IMG/VR virus record: IMGVR_UViG_3300027396_000044
Location: 1-53,571 of that record
Length of the DNA stretch: 53,571 nt
From: a virus
Strand: one strand, 5' to 3'
Under the pieces are notes generated by a model. The model saw only the letters and a program-made list of their open reading frames with translations. It made no database searches and was not told the origin of the DNA. The position numbers were made by a program, and so were the translations under genes. Positions 26,652-34,758 of this stretch are shown here, one piece after another (within the stretch, counting starts at the first letter, position 1; each line of letters opens with the position of its first letter).

Positions 26652-27320
26652 TTAATCACTAATAAAGTCTACACTCATTGGGAACACTTGGGCAATGACC
26701 TGAGCACACATTTGGGCGATTTCCCTGTGTTCTTTTTGGGTTCCATTGCCCGAACGCAGTTCGATGAAGTGTACCCAACTGCGAAGAGTCCCATTCATAT
26801 ATAGTCTGCTTTCGATCAAACCCTCTGGTAATACAGCGCGAGCTTGTTCTTTGGCTATGCCATTAGCGATAGCCCACTCGTATTCTCGTTTGGCTGCATA
26901 GATGACTCGTTGCTGAGCTCGGTACCATTCGTTTTGTAACAGTTGATCATCCACTTCGACGCTATTCTGTCTGTTTTTGTCGTCTTGAAGTCGTGCTTCT
27001 CTTGTAACAAAGTTAAGGTCTTTAGTTGGGTCAGCATAGCGTTGACTGAACTCTTGGAAGCTAAAGCTTCTGTGTCGCAGGATTTGTCTTGCGATGTCTC
27101 TGGTTGTTGTGATTTCGACACAGGCTGAGACCATTTCGAGTGGTGACCAGTGTTTGTGTTTGACCAAGTATCTGATGAGTTTTTCTGATGTCTCGGTGTT
27201 AAACTGATTGCTGGGATTGCTGACACGGGCGCAATACGCAATGAGTTCCTGCGCATCTTCGATGCCCATGCCTGCAAACTCTGATGTTGGTTGTGAATAG
27301 GAGACCAAACGTACATTCAT
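26652..27320 (-). CDS. thyX: Flavin-dependent thymidylate synthase ThyX
   Basis: A 222-residue protein with the ThyX signature RHRSFSFQEFSQRY (R-H-R-x-x-S-x-x-x-x-S-x-R-Y) near residues 78-91, flanked by the His/Glu residues of the active site (HWSPLEMV) and a C-terminal RSWVHFIELR segment that binds dUMP in the family. ThyX makes dTMP from dUMP with FAD, NADPH and methylene-tetrahydrofolate, serving phage DNA synthesis. Length is typical. The start overlaps the stop of the upstream gene (TAATG). Confidence 0.95.
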   Translation of the reverse strand: MNVRLVSYSQPTSEFAGMGIEDAQELIAYCARVSNPSNQFNTETSEKLIRYLVKHKHWSPLEMVSACVEITTTRDIARQILRHRSFSFQEFSQRYADPTKDLNFVTREARLQDDKNRQNSVEVDDQLLQNEWYRAQQRVIYAAKREYEWAIANGIAKEQARAVLPEGLIESRLYMNGTLRSWVHFIELRSGNGTQKEHREIAQMCAQVIAQVFPMSVDFISD

Positions 27321-27808
27321 TACTTTTCCCTTAGTATGTCCATGATTTTTTCTTTTTCGATGATATCCCTCTCTAGTTCTTCGTATTGTCTACGAAGTTC
27401 CTTGAGCTGTTCCCACTTGGCCTCTAGCTGTGGGTTAGGATGAAGGATGGCTAGTCGGTCTTCGATATTTTTTAATGTTTCGAACAGACTGATATTGCCT
27501 TTTTTGATATCACAGTTATTGTCTAGATCGATACCCGCAGAAGTTATCTTGACATTAGCTTGGCTAGTGACACTATTGTTGATCCAGTTATAACTAGTTC
27601 CGGCCCCACCGCTACCTCCACCTGTTATAGTGTAGCCTGTGGCTGAACCGAGAGCACCATAACCACCGCTACCTACGGGTAGTGTAACAGTGGTCGTGGA
27701 AGGCACAGTAATGGAACCAGTAGTATAGCCAGTTCCATTAATAGTAATAGTGTCTGTACCGAGATAAGAACCAGTCATGGAATCATAACTGACGGTATCA
27801 TCAGCCAT
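27320..27808 (-). CDS. Putative virion protein with C-terminal coiled coil (162 aa)
   Basis: The start at 27808 (MADDTVSYDSMTGSYLG) is chosen because an upstream reading would run through the preceding gene. The N-terminal 90 residues are a Thr/Gly/Ser-rich beta segment (TDTITINGTGYTTGSITV) like virion proteins; the C-terminal 70 form a long charged helix (EDRLAILHPN, then EQLKELRRQYEELERD) suitable for oligomerisation. Both halves recall neck or tail-associated proteins of T4-like marine phages, without proof. Directly coupled to thyX. Confidence 0.62.
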   Translation of the reverse strand: MADDTVSYDSMTGSYLGTDTITINGTGYTTGSITVPSTTTVTLPVGSGGYGALGSATGYTITGGGSGGAGTSYNWINNSVTSQANVKITSAGIDLDNNCDIKKGNISLFETLKNIEDRLAILHPNPQLEAKWEQLKELRRQYEELERDIIEKEKIMDILREK

Positions 27809-27809
27809 C

Positions 27810-28004
27810 TTAGGCGGCCTTGGCTTCTTTGCGGGCGTTCTTTTCTTCTGTGATTTCATTGCGGCGAGCCTTAACTGCTTTGCCAACTTCTTGAAGTGCT
27901 TTACGAGCACGAGTACCTGCTGCATTATTGCCTGCTGCGAACTTAGCATCCTCTGCTAAAAATGCTTCGAATGCTTGTTTGAGTTGTTCTACTGTGTTTG
28001 ACAT
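27810..28004 (-). CDS. Histone H1-like (Hc1-like) DNA-binding protein
   Basis: A 64-residue basic helical protein: MSNTVEQLKQAFEAFLAED, then GNNAAGTRARKALQEVGKAV and a Lys/Arg/Glu tail. The 'GN-x-AA-x-R-x-R-K' stretch resembles chlamydial Hc1 and the small histone-like proteins often annotated in T4-like marine phages. Likely binds DNA; whether it acts on host or phage chromosome is unknown. AAGGA precedes the ATG. Confidence 0.7.
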   Translation of the reverse strand: MSNTVEQLKQAFEAFLAEDAKFAAGNNAAGTRARKALQEVGKAVKARRNEITEEKNARKEAKAA

Positions 28005-28046
28005 AATAAATCCTTATAGTTATGTGTCTCTATATATCTTAGAGAT

Positions 28047-28160
28047 TGGTGTGGTCGGTAGGATTCGAACCTACAAAGGCTGTGACTAAGTCGGCGCCCC
28101 GGTCCCGAGCATCGTTTCCCAACGAGCTGGAGGTCTACCATTATTTCCACTCACGACCAC
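28047..28160 (-). tRNA. tRNA-like gene of unusual length (114 nt), anticodon not assignable
   Basis: On the minus strand a perfect 7-bp acceptor stem joins GTGGTCG (28160-28154) to CGACCAC, followed by A and encoded CCA. The T-arm is canonical: GTAGG-TTCGAAT-CCTAC. The D-arm region has the Leu/Ser-like TGGTAGAC. Between D-arm and T-arm are too many bases: a TCGTT-GGGA-AACGA hairpin with a GNRA loop (28112-28125) and a second hairpin around GAC-TTA-GTC (28084-28092). No 5-bp stem with a 7-base loop and U33 can be drawn, so the anticodon is unclear. It may hold an insertion in the anticodon arm, be a degenerate gene, or be a specialised tRNA-like RNA. Confidence 0.72.
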
Positions 28161-28205
28161 ATGTACATTATATAACCTTGTTCTACAGTCTGCAACCTTT
28201 TATGG

Positions 28206-28213
28206 CTTAAATA
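28206..28213 (+). promoter_or_regulatory. Possible late promoter (CTTAAATA) of the island's first operon
   Basis: CTTAAATA ten bases before the ATG at 28224, in the gap between the tRNA-like gene and the first radical-SAM gene. It differs from the better late promoters by one base. No sigma70-type promoter is visible here. Confidence 0.35.
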
Positions 28214-28223
28214 TGTGCAGTTT

Positions 28224-29204
28224 ATGACACAAGACTTTCAAAATATACCATTCCAAAATATCGTTCGATTTGGACAAAGACCAATGCTGGAAAGCCCTTT
28301 GTTCTCTGTGAGTTGGATCCTGGGTAGGTTCTGCAACTACAACTGTAGTTATTGCTGGCCTTATGCTAGGTCAGACAAACTAGACTATCAAGATCTAGAT
28401 GTATATAAAAGGACAGTAGATCAAATAAAAGAGCAGGCCAAACGAAACGGTTTTGATCAGTTTCATTGGAGTTTTAGCGGCGGTGAACCTACAGCCTACA
28501 AACATTTGAACGATCTTATTAAACACCTTGATGAAAAAGAAAGTTCCTATCAAAGTGTGCATATGACTACAAACCTAAGTCCAGGATCGAAATGGTGGAA
28601 CACATGGTGCAATAATACAGCCATGTTACAGCGCAGAAGTATCACGGCCAGCTATCACGAAGAGTTCGCTAAAGAACAAGAGTTTGGAGACAAGTGTCTG
28701 CAACTATTAAATGAGTATGTACACGTCACTATTAATCAGGTGATGGTTCCTGAGAGATTTTACGATCTCTACGAACGTTGCCAAAGATTCTATAAAAGGG
28801 GAATCAATGTTACACTCAAACCGCAGAGCGATCCTACTGCGAGTTTTGTTGTAGAAGGTTACACTGAAGAAATGATCAATCTTATGCAAACTGGTTTCCC
28901 TCAAGAATCTTTTGGAGAAGAACTGTATCAGATAGCTTTGTATGATCAAGAAGGTCGAGAATATCTTTTCGATCAGGCAGAAAGATTTAACAGCTACGGA
29001 TTTAATAACTTCAAAGGATGGACTTGTAATAGTGGATATCAAAGTGTTATAATAAGAAGTAATGAAGTTAAGAGGAGTTATAGTTGTCATGATGTTCCAT
29101 TGGGAACACTCACGGACGGATTTGAGTTATTTAAAAATCCACAGATATGTGTAACCCCTAGTTGTGTTAGTTCAGCAGACAGCAAGATACCAAAATACAA
29201 ATGA
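28224..29204 (+). CDS. Radical SAM protein with C-terminal SPASM-like cysteines
   Basis: A 326-residue protein with the radical-SAM motif C-x-x-x-C-x-x-C at Cys37/41/44 (RFCNYNCSYCWP) and the SAM-binding SGGEPT around residue 86. The C-terminal part has further cysteines (WTCNSGY, YSCHD, CVTPSC) spaced like an auxiliary Fe-S (SPASM/twitch) domain. Radical SAM enzymes cleave SAM to a 5'-deoxyadenosyl radical; SPASM members often modify peptides. It is a paralogue of the gene at 32747. The ATG at 28224 is preferred over a GTG three codons earlier. First gene of a coupled plus-strand run. Confidence 0.88.
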   Translation: MTQDFQNIPFQNIVRFGQRPMLESPLFSVSWILGRFCNYNCSYCWPYARSDKLDYQDLDVYKRTVDQIKEQAKRNGFDQFHWSFSGGEPTAYKHLNDLIKHLDEKESSYQSVHMTTNLSPGSKWWNTWCNNTAMLQRRSITASYHEEFAKEQEFGDKCLQLLNEYVHVTINQVMVPERFYDLYERCQRFYKRGINVTLKPQSDPTASFVVEGYTEEMINLMQTGFPQESFGEELYQIALYDQEGREYLFDQAERFNSYGFNNFKGWTCNSGYQSVIIRSNEVKRSYSCHDVPLGTLTDGFELFKNPQICVTPSCVSSADSKIPKYK

Positions 29205-29821
29205 AAATAGATCTAGAACATCTCCACTATTGGATGCAGGCCATCCGCGAAAGCAAAGATCATATGCGGACATTAGATGCCTTTTGGCGTGGACAACTAC
29301 GCAGCAAAGAGTGGCTAGTCGATACACTGGTGTATCACATCTATCCAGAACGTAACAAGGTATTGGACTTCCCGGTGTCGGTGGATGTACACGGTGGTTG
29401 GGTAGGTGTACTATCTAGTATGCTGTTTCAAAGTGCCATTCCTATCAAACATATCCGTAGCATCGACATAGATCCGGAATGCGAAGATGTGGCAAGAGTA
29501 ATGAACAAAGGTGAAGAAGTAGTTGGAAAGTTCAGTGCCATTACCGCAGATATGTGTGACATAGTCAGTGAAGCTGATATAGTCATTAACACCAGCTGTG
29601 AACATATTACACAATCACAATATGATTCTTGGTTAGAAGGGCTACGTGACGATAGCATAATAGTATTACAGAGCAATAACTATAGACTTCCTGAACATAT
29701 CAGGCACGCAGACAGCCTAGAACATTTTAAAGAACAATCACACATCGCCGTAGAATGGGCCGGCGAAATAGATTTGCCCTTGTATAAGCGTTTTATGATT
29801 ATAGGAAAGAAACATGTATGA
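29201..29821 (+). CDS. SAM-dependent methyltransferase-like protein
   Basis: A 206-residue Rossmann-like protein. VSVDVHGGWVGVLSSML looks like motif I (glycine loop), SIDIDPECEDVA like the acidic residue binding SAM ribose, TADMCDIVSEADIVINT like motifs III-IV. Overlaps the radical-SAM gene by ATGA and the next one by eight bases. Substrate unknown; it may act in the same pathway as the radical-SAM proteins. The class call rests on pattern, not on a specific family. Confidence 0.62.
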   Translation: MKIDLEHLHYWMQAIRESKDHMRTLDAFWRGQLRSKEWLVDTLVYHIYPERNKVLDFPVSVDVHGGWVGVLSSMLFQSAIPIKHIRSIDIDPECEDVARVMNKGEEVVGKFSAITADMCDIVSEADIVINTSCEHITQSQYDSWLEGLRDDSIIVLQSNNYRLPEHIRHADSLEHFKEQSHIAVEWAGEIDLPLYKRFMIIGKKHV

Positions 29822-30803
29822 TTATAAAGATATAAGAAACATACATCTTGAAGTAACATCAAAATGCCAAGCAAGATGCCCTATGTGTCCTAGAAGGCTT
29901 GCCGGCGGCCCGATGCAGCCCTTTGTTGAACTGGCCGAAATAGATCTCGACACATTTAAAAAATGGTTTCCTATAGATTTTATCAAGCAGTTAGGCCATC
30001 TAAACATGTGCGGCAATCTAGGTGATCCTATCATAGCTAAAGATACACTAGAGATTTTTAGATACCTTCGTGAAGTTAATCCCAATATTGGTTTACAGAT
30101 GCATACTAACGGCAGCGCAAGGTCTGAGAAATGGTGGCGTGAGCTTGCAGGCTTAGAAGTATTCGTGGTATTCGGCATTGACGGTCTAGCAGATACACAC
30201 TCTATATACAGAATAGATACTGACTGGGATAGGATCATAACCAATGCAAAGATCTTTATTGAGAATGGAGGTTCTGCAAGATGGGATATGATCGTTTTTT
30301 CTCATAACGAACATCAAGTAGATGCCTGTAAAGAGTTGAGTCAACAACTAGGGTTTAAAGATTTTACGGTAAAGCACACTAGTCGTTTCAAAGATGGCGA
30401 GTTTCCAGTGCTAGACGACCGAGGAAAAAAGATATACACTCTTTATCCTACATCAAAGAGTGAATCAATGATACCTAAGATAAAATCTTCTATAAAGGAA
30501 GAGCTACCCACTATAAGCTGCAAGGCTAAATCAGATAGTATGCTTTATATCAGCGCCACTGGAAACGTCACACCTTGCTGTTGGTTGGATCTAGAATGGG
30601 TTCCTCCGACTAGTTTTTCTAGGATAGACTACTTAGATAAGATAGATGTATTTCCTAATCTCAATGATCAAAGTCTGCAGGAAATATTCGACAGTGATTA
30701 TTTCAACAAAATAGAACGCACCTGGAATACATGTGGACTAAAAGAGTGTGGAAAGCAATGCGGCTCATTTGATAGACAAAAGGCACAGTACGTAAATGAA
30801 TAG
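29814..30803 (+). CDS. Radical SAM / SPASM-domain protein
   Basis: A 329-residue protein with Cys18/22/25 (KCQARCPMC) as the radical-SAM cluster and a C-terminal SPASM-like cysteine set (ISCKAKSDS, GNVTPCCW, CGLKECGKQC). The 'Y-I-S-A-T-G-N-V-T-P-C-C' segment is typical of SPASM proteins. This arrangement is the classic one (radical-SAM core first), unlike the next gene. Overlaps both neighbours, so it belongs to the same coupled operon. Substrate unknown; a peptide or glycan is possible. Confidence 0.88.
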   Translation: MYDYKDIRNIHLEVTSKCQARCPMCPRRLAGGPMQPFVELAEIDLDTFKKWFPIDFIKQLGHLNMCGNLGDPIIAKDTLEIFRYLREVNPNIGLQMHTNGSARSEKWWRELAGLEVFVVFGIDGLADTHSIYRIDTDWDRIITNAKIFIENGGSARWDMIVFSHNEHQVDACKELSQQLGFKDFTVKHTSRFKDGEFPVLDDRGKKIYTLYPTSKSESMIPKIKSSIKEELPTISCKAKSDSMLYISATGNVTPCCWLDLEWVPPTSFSRIDYLDKIDVFPNLNDQSLQEIFDSDYFNKIERTWNTCGLKECGKQCGSFDRQKAQYVNE

Positions 30804-32094
30804 TTCTACATTCTGTCCTTTACCATGGATACATCTAGCAACAAGACCCAACGGTGATGTGCGAGTATGCTGTACCGCCAACGCCAGTGGTGCAGGTCCT
30901 GATGACGTGAAAGATGCAGGTTTGGTTAAGAGAGATGGTAGGGTGATGAATCTGAGAGATAATACTATAGAAGAAGTATGGAACTCAGATTATATGAAAT
31001 CTATTAGACTTAAGATGCTGGATGGCGGCATTCCTAGTAGTTGTACAAAATGTTTCGAAGAAGAATCTAACGGTATTATTAGCAAACGTGTATGGGAAAC
31101 TATAGTTTGGAAGGATCGTATAGATATACAGTCAGTAGTCGATAAAACATCAACGGATGGAAGTCTTCCTGTTGACATTCCTTACTTTGATCTTAGGCTA
31201 GGAAATCTTTGCCAACTAAAATGTGTTATGTGTAGTCCACATGATAGCAGCAGTTGGATTAAAGATTGGAAACAACAGTATCCTAAGTACAAGACTTTTG
31301 AACTGAAACAAGATCAGGACTGGGATCGAAGCTTTGATTATACATGGTATCAGAAAGGTAGCTTCCTTGATACGATGAAATCACAAGCTCACAATATCAA
31401 GGAGCTCTATTTTGCAGGTGGCGAACCTTTACTAATCCCAGAACACTATAAAATATTAGAGTTTATGGTCGATTCGGGTAATGCTAAAAACTGTATCCTT
31501 AGATACAACAGCAACGGATTAGAGCTGCCTAGTAAGCTATTTGATCTATGGAAGCATTTTAAACAGGTAAAGTTTAATTTTAGTATTGATGCTTTAGGCG
31601 AACAAAATGATTATATACGTTATCCTAGCAAGTGGGCTGATGTAGAAAAGAATATAAGACTTTTAGATCAAACCGACGATAACATTGTTGTTAACATAGC
31701 CTGTGCAGTACAACTATTAAATGTTCTATATCTTCCAGATCTGGCTATGTGGAAAAAAGAATCTAACTTCCGTAAAATAAACCTAGCACCATTTGGCGGA
31801 GGACTCATAGGACTACATATGGTATACCTTCCAAGCTATCTTAATATAAAAGTTCTACCAATGGAAATTAAAGAGTTAGCTAAACAACGGATAGAAACAT
31901 TTTTAGATCATCACCAAAGTTTAGAGTTCTTGGTCGGACCTACTGGTCGCAAACGGTGGGAAGGAATAATTAGTTACATGATGTCTGAGGATTGGTCAGA
32001 TAAACTAACCTCTACAGTAGAATATTTAGAAGTCTGCGACAGTACTCGCGGTACAGATTTTAGAAAGATATTTCCGGAGTTGAGAAGTCTATAA
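30796..32094 (+). CDS. Radical SAM protein with N-terminal twitch/SPASM domain
   Basis: A 432-residue protein of the 'twitch domain-containing radical SAM' type. The auxiliary cysteines come first: FCPLPWIHL with Cys7, DVRVCC at Cys25/26 and Cys83/Cys86 (SSCTKCFEE). The radical-SAM motif follows at Cys139/143/146 (GNLCQLKCVMC), then AGGEPLL near residue 210. The chain ends FRKIFPELRSL. The same layout occurs in the genes at 36415 and 37521. It is followed by an AspH-like oxygenase gene starting in its stop codon (TAATG), a pair also seen at 37521/38716. Confidence 0.9.
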   Translation: MNSSTFCPLPWIHLATRPNGDVRVCCTANASGAGPDDVKDAGLVKRDGRVMNLRDNTIEEVWNSDYMKSIRLKMLDGGIPSSCTKCFEEESNGIISKRVWETIVWKDRIDIQSVVDKTSTDGSLPVDIPYFDLRLGNLCQLKCVMCSPHDSSSWIKDWKQQYPKYKTFELKQDQDWDRSFDYTWYQKGSFLDTMKSQAHNIKELYFAGGEPLLIPEHYKILEFMVDSGNAKNCILRYNSNGLELPSKLFDLWKHFKQVKFNFSIDALGEQNDYIRYPSKWADVEKNIRLLDQTDDNIVVNIACAVQLLNVLYLPDLAMWKKESNFRKINLAPFGGGLIGLHMVYLPSYLNIKVLPMEIKELAKQRIETFLDHHQSLEFLVGPTGRKRWEGIISYMMSEDWSDKLTSTVEYLEVCDSTRGTDFRKIFPELRSL

Positions 32095-32750
32095 TGACAC
32101 AAGAAGAACTAGAAAGAGCAGCACTTTGGTATAGTTTAGTCAATCTAGGTGCCGTGGTTAAAACTAAATGGCGCTTAGATCCCCACGGAGTTGAGCAACA
32201 GATATCAAAGTTCAAAGATAACTGGTGTCCTTATAATGCAAAAAAAGACACAGTAAACAATCGTTGGGGTTTGCCAGTAACAAGTCAAACAGGTGAAGTT
32301 ATGGATAACTTCCATCTTAATAGTTTTGGTTACATGCAAAGGTACCATGATTCTTCTCTAAAGGAATCTGACTTTACCACACCGACTGATGTTTATCATT
32401 CGGTCCCTGATATTAAAAATCTAGTTGATGTTTTTAGACCAGACATTGGAAGAGTGCATCTTTTACGTGTTGACAAGGGAGGTTTCTTTCCGCCGCACAG
32501 AGACTTCCACGGTGTTAGCCCAGAGTACTTTAGATTGATTGCTGTGTTTGGTAGATGCAGTCCAGAGAACTATGTACAGATGATAGACGGTCGACCTGTG
32601 TATCTAGAACCTGGTTGGTTATATTTTGTAAACTTCCAACTTGATCATAGCGTGTTTAGCTTTAGTGATAATCTGTATTCATTGATACTTACAGTCAAAC
32701 TCAATGAACGGACTCACGAGTTAATAATGAATAACACAATGTCAGAATGA
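32094..32750 (+). CDS. AspH-like Fe(II)/2-oxoglutarate oxygenase
   Basis: A 218-residue cupin-type (double-stranded beta helix) protein. The metal facial triad is visible: H135-x-D137 (FPPHRDFHG) and H185 (QLDHSV) after LEPGWLYFVNF. This is the aspartyl/asparaginyl beta-hydroxylase (AspH) pattern; members hydroxylate peptide side chains or small molecules using Fe(II), O2 and 2-oxoglutarate. It is coupled to the N-twitch radical-SAM gene upstream and to another radical-SAM gene downstream. Substrate unknown. Confidence 0.82.
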   Translation: MTQEELERAALWYSLVNLGAVVKTKWRLDPHGVEQQISKFKDNWCPYNAKKDTVNNRWGLPVTSQTGEVMDNFHLNSFGYMQRYHDSSLKESDFTTPTDVYHSVPDIKNLVDVFRPDIGRVHLLRVDKGGFFPPHRDFHGVSPEYFRLIAVFGRCSPENYVQMIDGRPVYLEPGWLYFVNFQLDHSVFSFSDNLYSLILTVKLNERTHELIMNNTMSE

Positions 32751-33661
32751 AACTGCTATATCAAAATCCCTCTAAAGAAGATTGGTTTCTTGTAGCATGG
32801 ACACTGTCGAATAAATGCAACTATAGATGCGATTATTGTCCTAGTTTTCTGCATGACGGTAGCACTGGTCATCCTAAATGGGAAACGGTAAAACATTTTA
32901 TAGAAAACTTCAAGGTAGACAAAAAAGATATCTGCTACCGTATCAGCGGAGGAGAACCTACCTATTGGAAGCACTTCATTGATATGGCCAGACTGATCAA
33001 ACAGCAAGGTCACTATTTTAGCTTTCTAAGCAATGGTAGCCAGTCAGTAGAATATTACAAAGAAATAAGCAGATACAGCGATGGGATTATGTTGAGTTTT
33101 CATGAAAAATATTCTGACCCAGATCATTTCATAAACATCGCCAATGCTGTAGAGTGTCCTGTTGTAGTTAATCTAATGCTAGTCAAGGATAAGTTTGACG
33201 AACTAATAAAGATAGCAGAACACCTATATAACAATACTTCTAGCCTGGCTGTGTGGCCAAAAGTTGTATTGGACAAAACATCAGTAGATTATGTTACTAA
33301 TGATGTCAGTGATTATGATCAGAATCAAAAAAACATAATCAAACAATGGCCTTATTTTAGAAAGATCAACGACGATAAAATCCATCGAGGAGAGCTAATG
33401 CTTGATGGTAACAAAATCACAGGTAATGATATAATAATCAAGGGATTGAACAATCACCAAGGCTGGCAATGTTGGGGAGGTCTTCATATGATCAGTATCG
33501 ACATGTGGGGAGACATTTATAGATCCGAATGCCGGCAAGGCGGCAAACTAGGAACCTTAGAGCAATATCAAATGCCTACAGAAGTGTTAACGTGCGGAGC
33601 TACTAGATGTAGCTGTCTTAGCGACATTTATCTTAGAAAAGAATCCAAAGACATAATATAA
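32747..33661 (+). CDS. Radical SAM protein, paralogue of the island's first gene
   Basis: A 304-residue protein with Cys24/28/31 (NKCNYRCDYCPSF), SGGEPTYWKHF and a C-terminal cysteine set (GWQCWGGLH, YRSECRQGG, CGATRCSC). The opening 'W-x-L-S-N-K-C-N-Y' and the ending match the 28224 product. Last plus-strand gene of the first run; its 3' end overlaps the end of the opposite-strand beta-propeller gene by 34 bases, with no visible terminator between. Confidence 0.87.
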   Translation: MKLLYQNPSKEDWFLVAWTLSNKCNYRCDYCPSFLHDGSTGHPKWETVKHFIENFKVDKKDICYRISGGEPTYWKHFIDMARLIKQQGHYFSFLSNGSQSVEYYKEISRYSDGIMLSFHEKYSDPDHFINIANAVECPVVVNLMLVKDKFDELIKIAEHLYNNTSSLAVWPKVVLDKTSVDYVTNDVSDYDQNQKNIIKQWPYFRKINDDKIHRGELMLDGNKITGNDIIIKGLNNHQGWQCWGGLHMISIDMWGDIYRSECRQGGKLGTLEQYQMPTEVLTCGATRCSCLSDIYLRKESKDII

Positions 33662-34758
33662 CTTTCTTTGTCTTTGAAACTGTAGGCCATAGTCTTGACG
33701 ATTCCCTCGTGTTTTATAGGCCTACCTAAAAGATAATCACTGCAATATTCTTTAGCTATTATTTCACCATCAGTATCTATCAACAATATAGGGCAGCTTG
33801 GAGTTCCGGTGGGAAGAAACATGGCCTTACCTTGATAGTTGATTCCTGATCTAAATCGATATTTTCCACCAAAGTTGATTCCTATATCAAAAGTTTTATA
33901 TTTCTTAGTTTCTACATCAAATATTAAACCTAGATTACTGTCATGTTGATGTTCGTCGCCGTATGGCAATGCGATTATAGAACTATCAACCAATACACCT
34001 GTATTAAACTTTTTTGCAAAGTCTGGTATATCTAGTTCGTGTAGCTTATAGGTTTCTGTAAATGTATCAAACTCGATGATCTCTGTAATGCCAGGTTCTT
34101 CTCCGTAGGGCAGACAAAAAAGGCTGTTACCGTAAACTATGATATCTGTGTATTTCCTAGTGACATTAGGGTTCTTGATCTTAATATCATATCTAGTTAT
34201 TTCATACCCATCAAATCTGACTAGATCACAATACCCAGGAGTATCACCTCTGGGCGCACTCCAATAGCTACCATTGCAATATACGGTGCCCATATGAAGC
34301 TTAGTATGATTCTTTTTATCAAAGTCTATGGTATGCACTTTATCATTCTCTATGTAGATTCCATAGCCAGTGTCTTCGTACCCTAAAGGAAAACTGAACG
34401 CGGTATTACCGTTAGTGGCCATTCCATAGAACTGCCCCTTGCCTGGTCTATCTATATTGTGATAAATCGCTTCTCCGTTTTTTATTTGGACGATGACGTT
34501 GAAGTCGTCCCATATCCCATAGGGAATGAACCACACGCTATCTCCGATGCTGGCCACAGCATTAAACTTACTAGTAGCCGAAGGCAATGTAAGATTTATG
34601 AATGATATATCATCATTATACATAAACATCGCTTTACTATAATCTTTGCATTTCTCAGTGGCAAACGGAGGGCTGACCAACACACCGTTATGATTATGTA
34701 GTAGAAGATGCTTGATAGGTTCTTCGTGATAAAAATCTTGAAAGGCCTTATATGACAT
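33628..34758 (-). CDS. Beta-propeller-like protein (376 aa)
   Basis: At least seven repeats of a blade motif with the form 'hydrophobic-x-x-P-x-G' occur, for example VWFIPYGIWDD, AFSFPLGYEDT, YWSAPRGDTPG, LFCLPYGEEPG and IIALPYGDEH. Each is followed by a short beta segment and a D/E-containing turn, as in Kelch/WD-like propellers. It is paralogous to its neighbour at 34748. No signal peptide or transmembrane span. Propellers serve as binding platforms or as enzymes; here it may present or bind the substrate of the tailoring enzymes, which is speculative. Confidence 0.75.
   Translation of the reverse strand: MSYKAFQDFYHEEPIKHLLLHNHNGVLVSPPFATEKCKDYSKAMFMYNDDISFINLTLPSATSKFNAVASIGDSVWFIPYGIWDDFNVIVQIKNGEAIYHNIDRPGKGQFYGMATNGNTAFSFPLGYEDTGYGIYIENDKVHTIDFDKKNHTKLHMGTVYCNGSYWSAPRGDTPGYCDLVRFDGYEITRYDIKIKNPNVTRKYTDIIVYGNSLFCLPYGEEPGITEIIEFDTFTETYKLHELDIPDFAKKFNTGVLVDSSIIALPYGDEHQHDSNLGLIFDVETKKYKTFDIGINFGGKYRFRSGINYQGKAMFLPTGTPSCPILLIDTDGEIIAKEYCSDYLLGRPIKHEGIVKTMAYSFKDKESYIMSLDSFLR

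Noticed and set aside
28112-28125. Reading TTGGGAA as an anticodon loop with GGG (Pro)
   Set aside because: The loop between the G-C pairs has eight bases and only three pairs support it, so it is not a valid anticodon arm.
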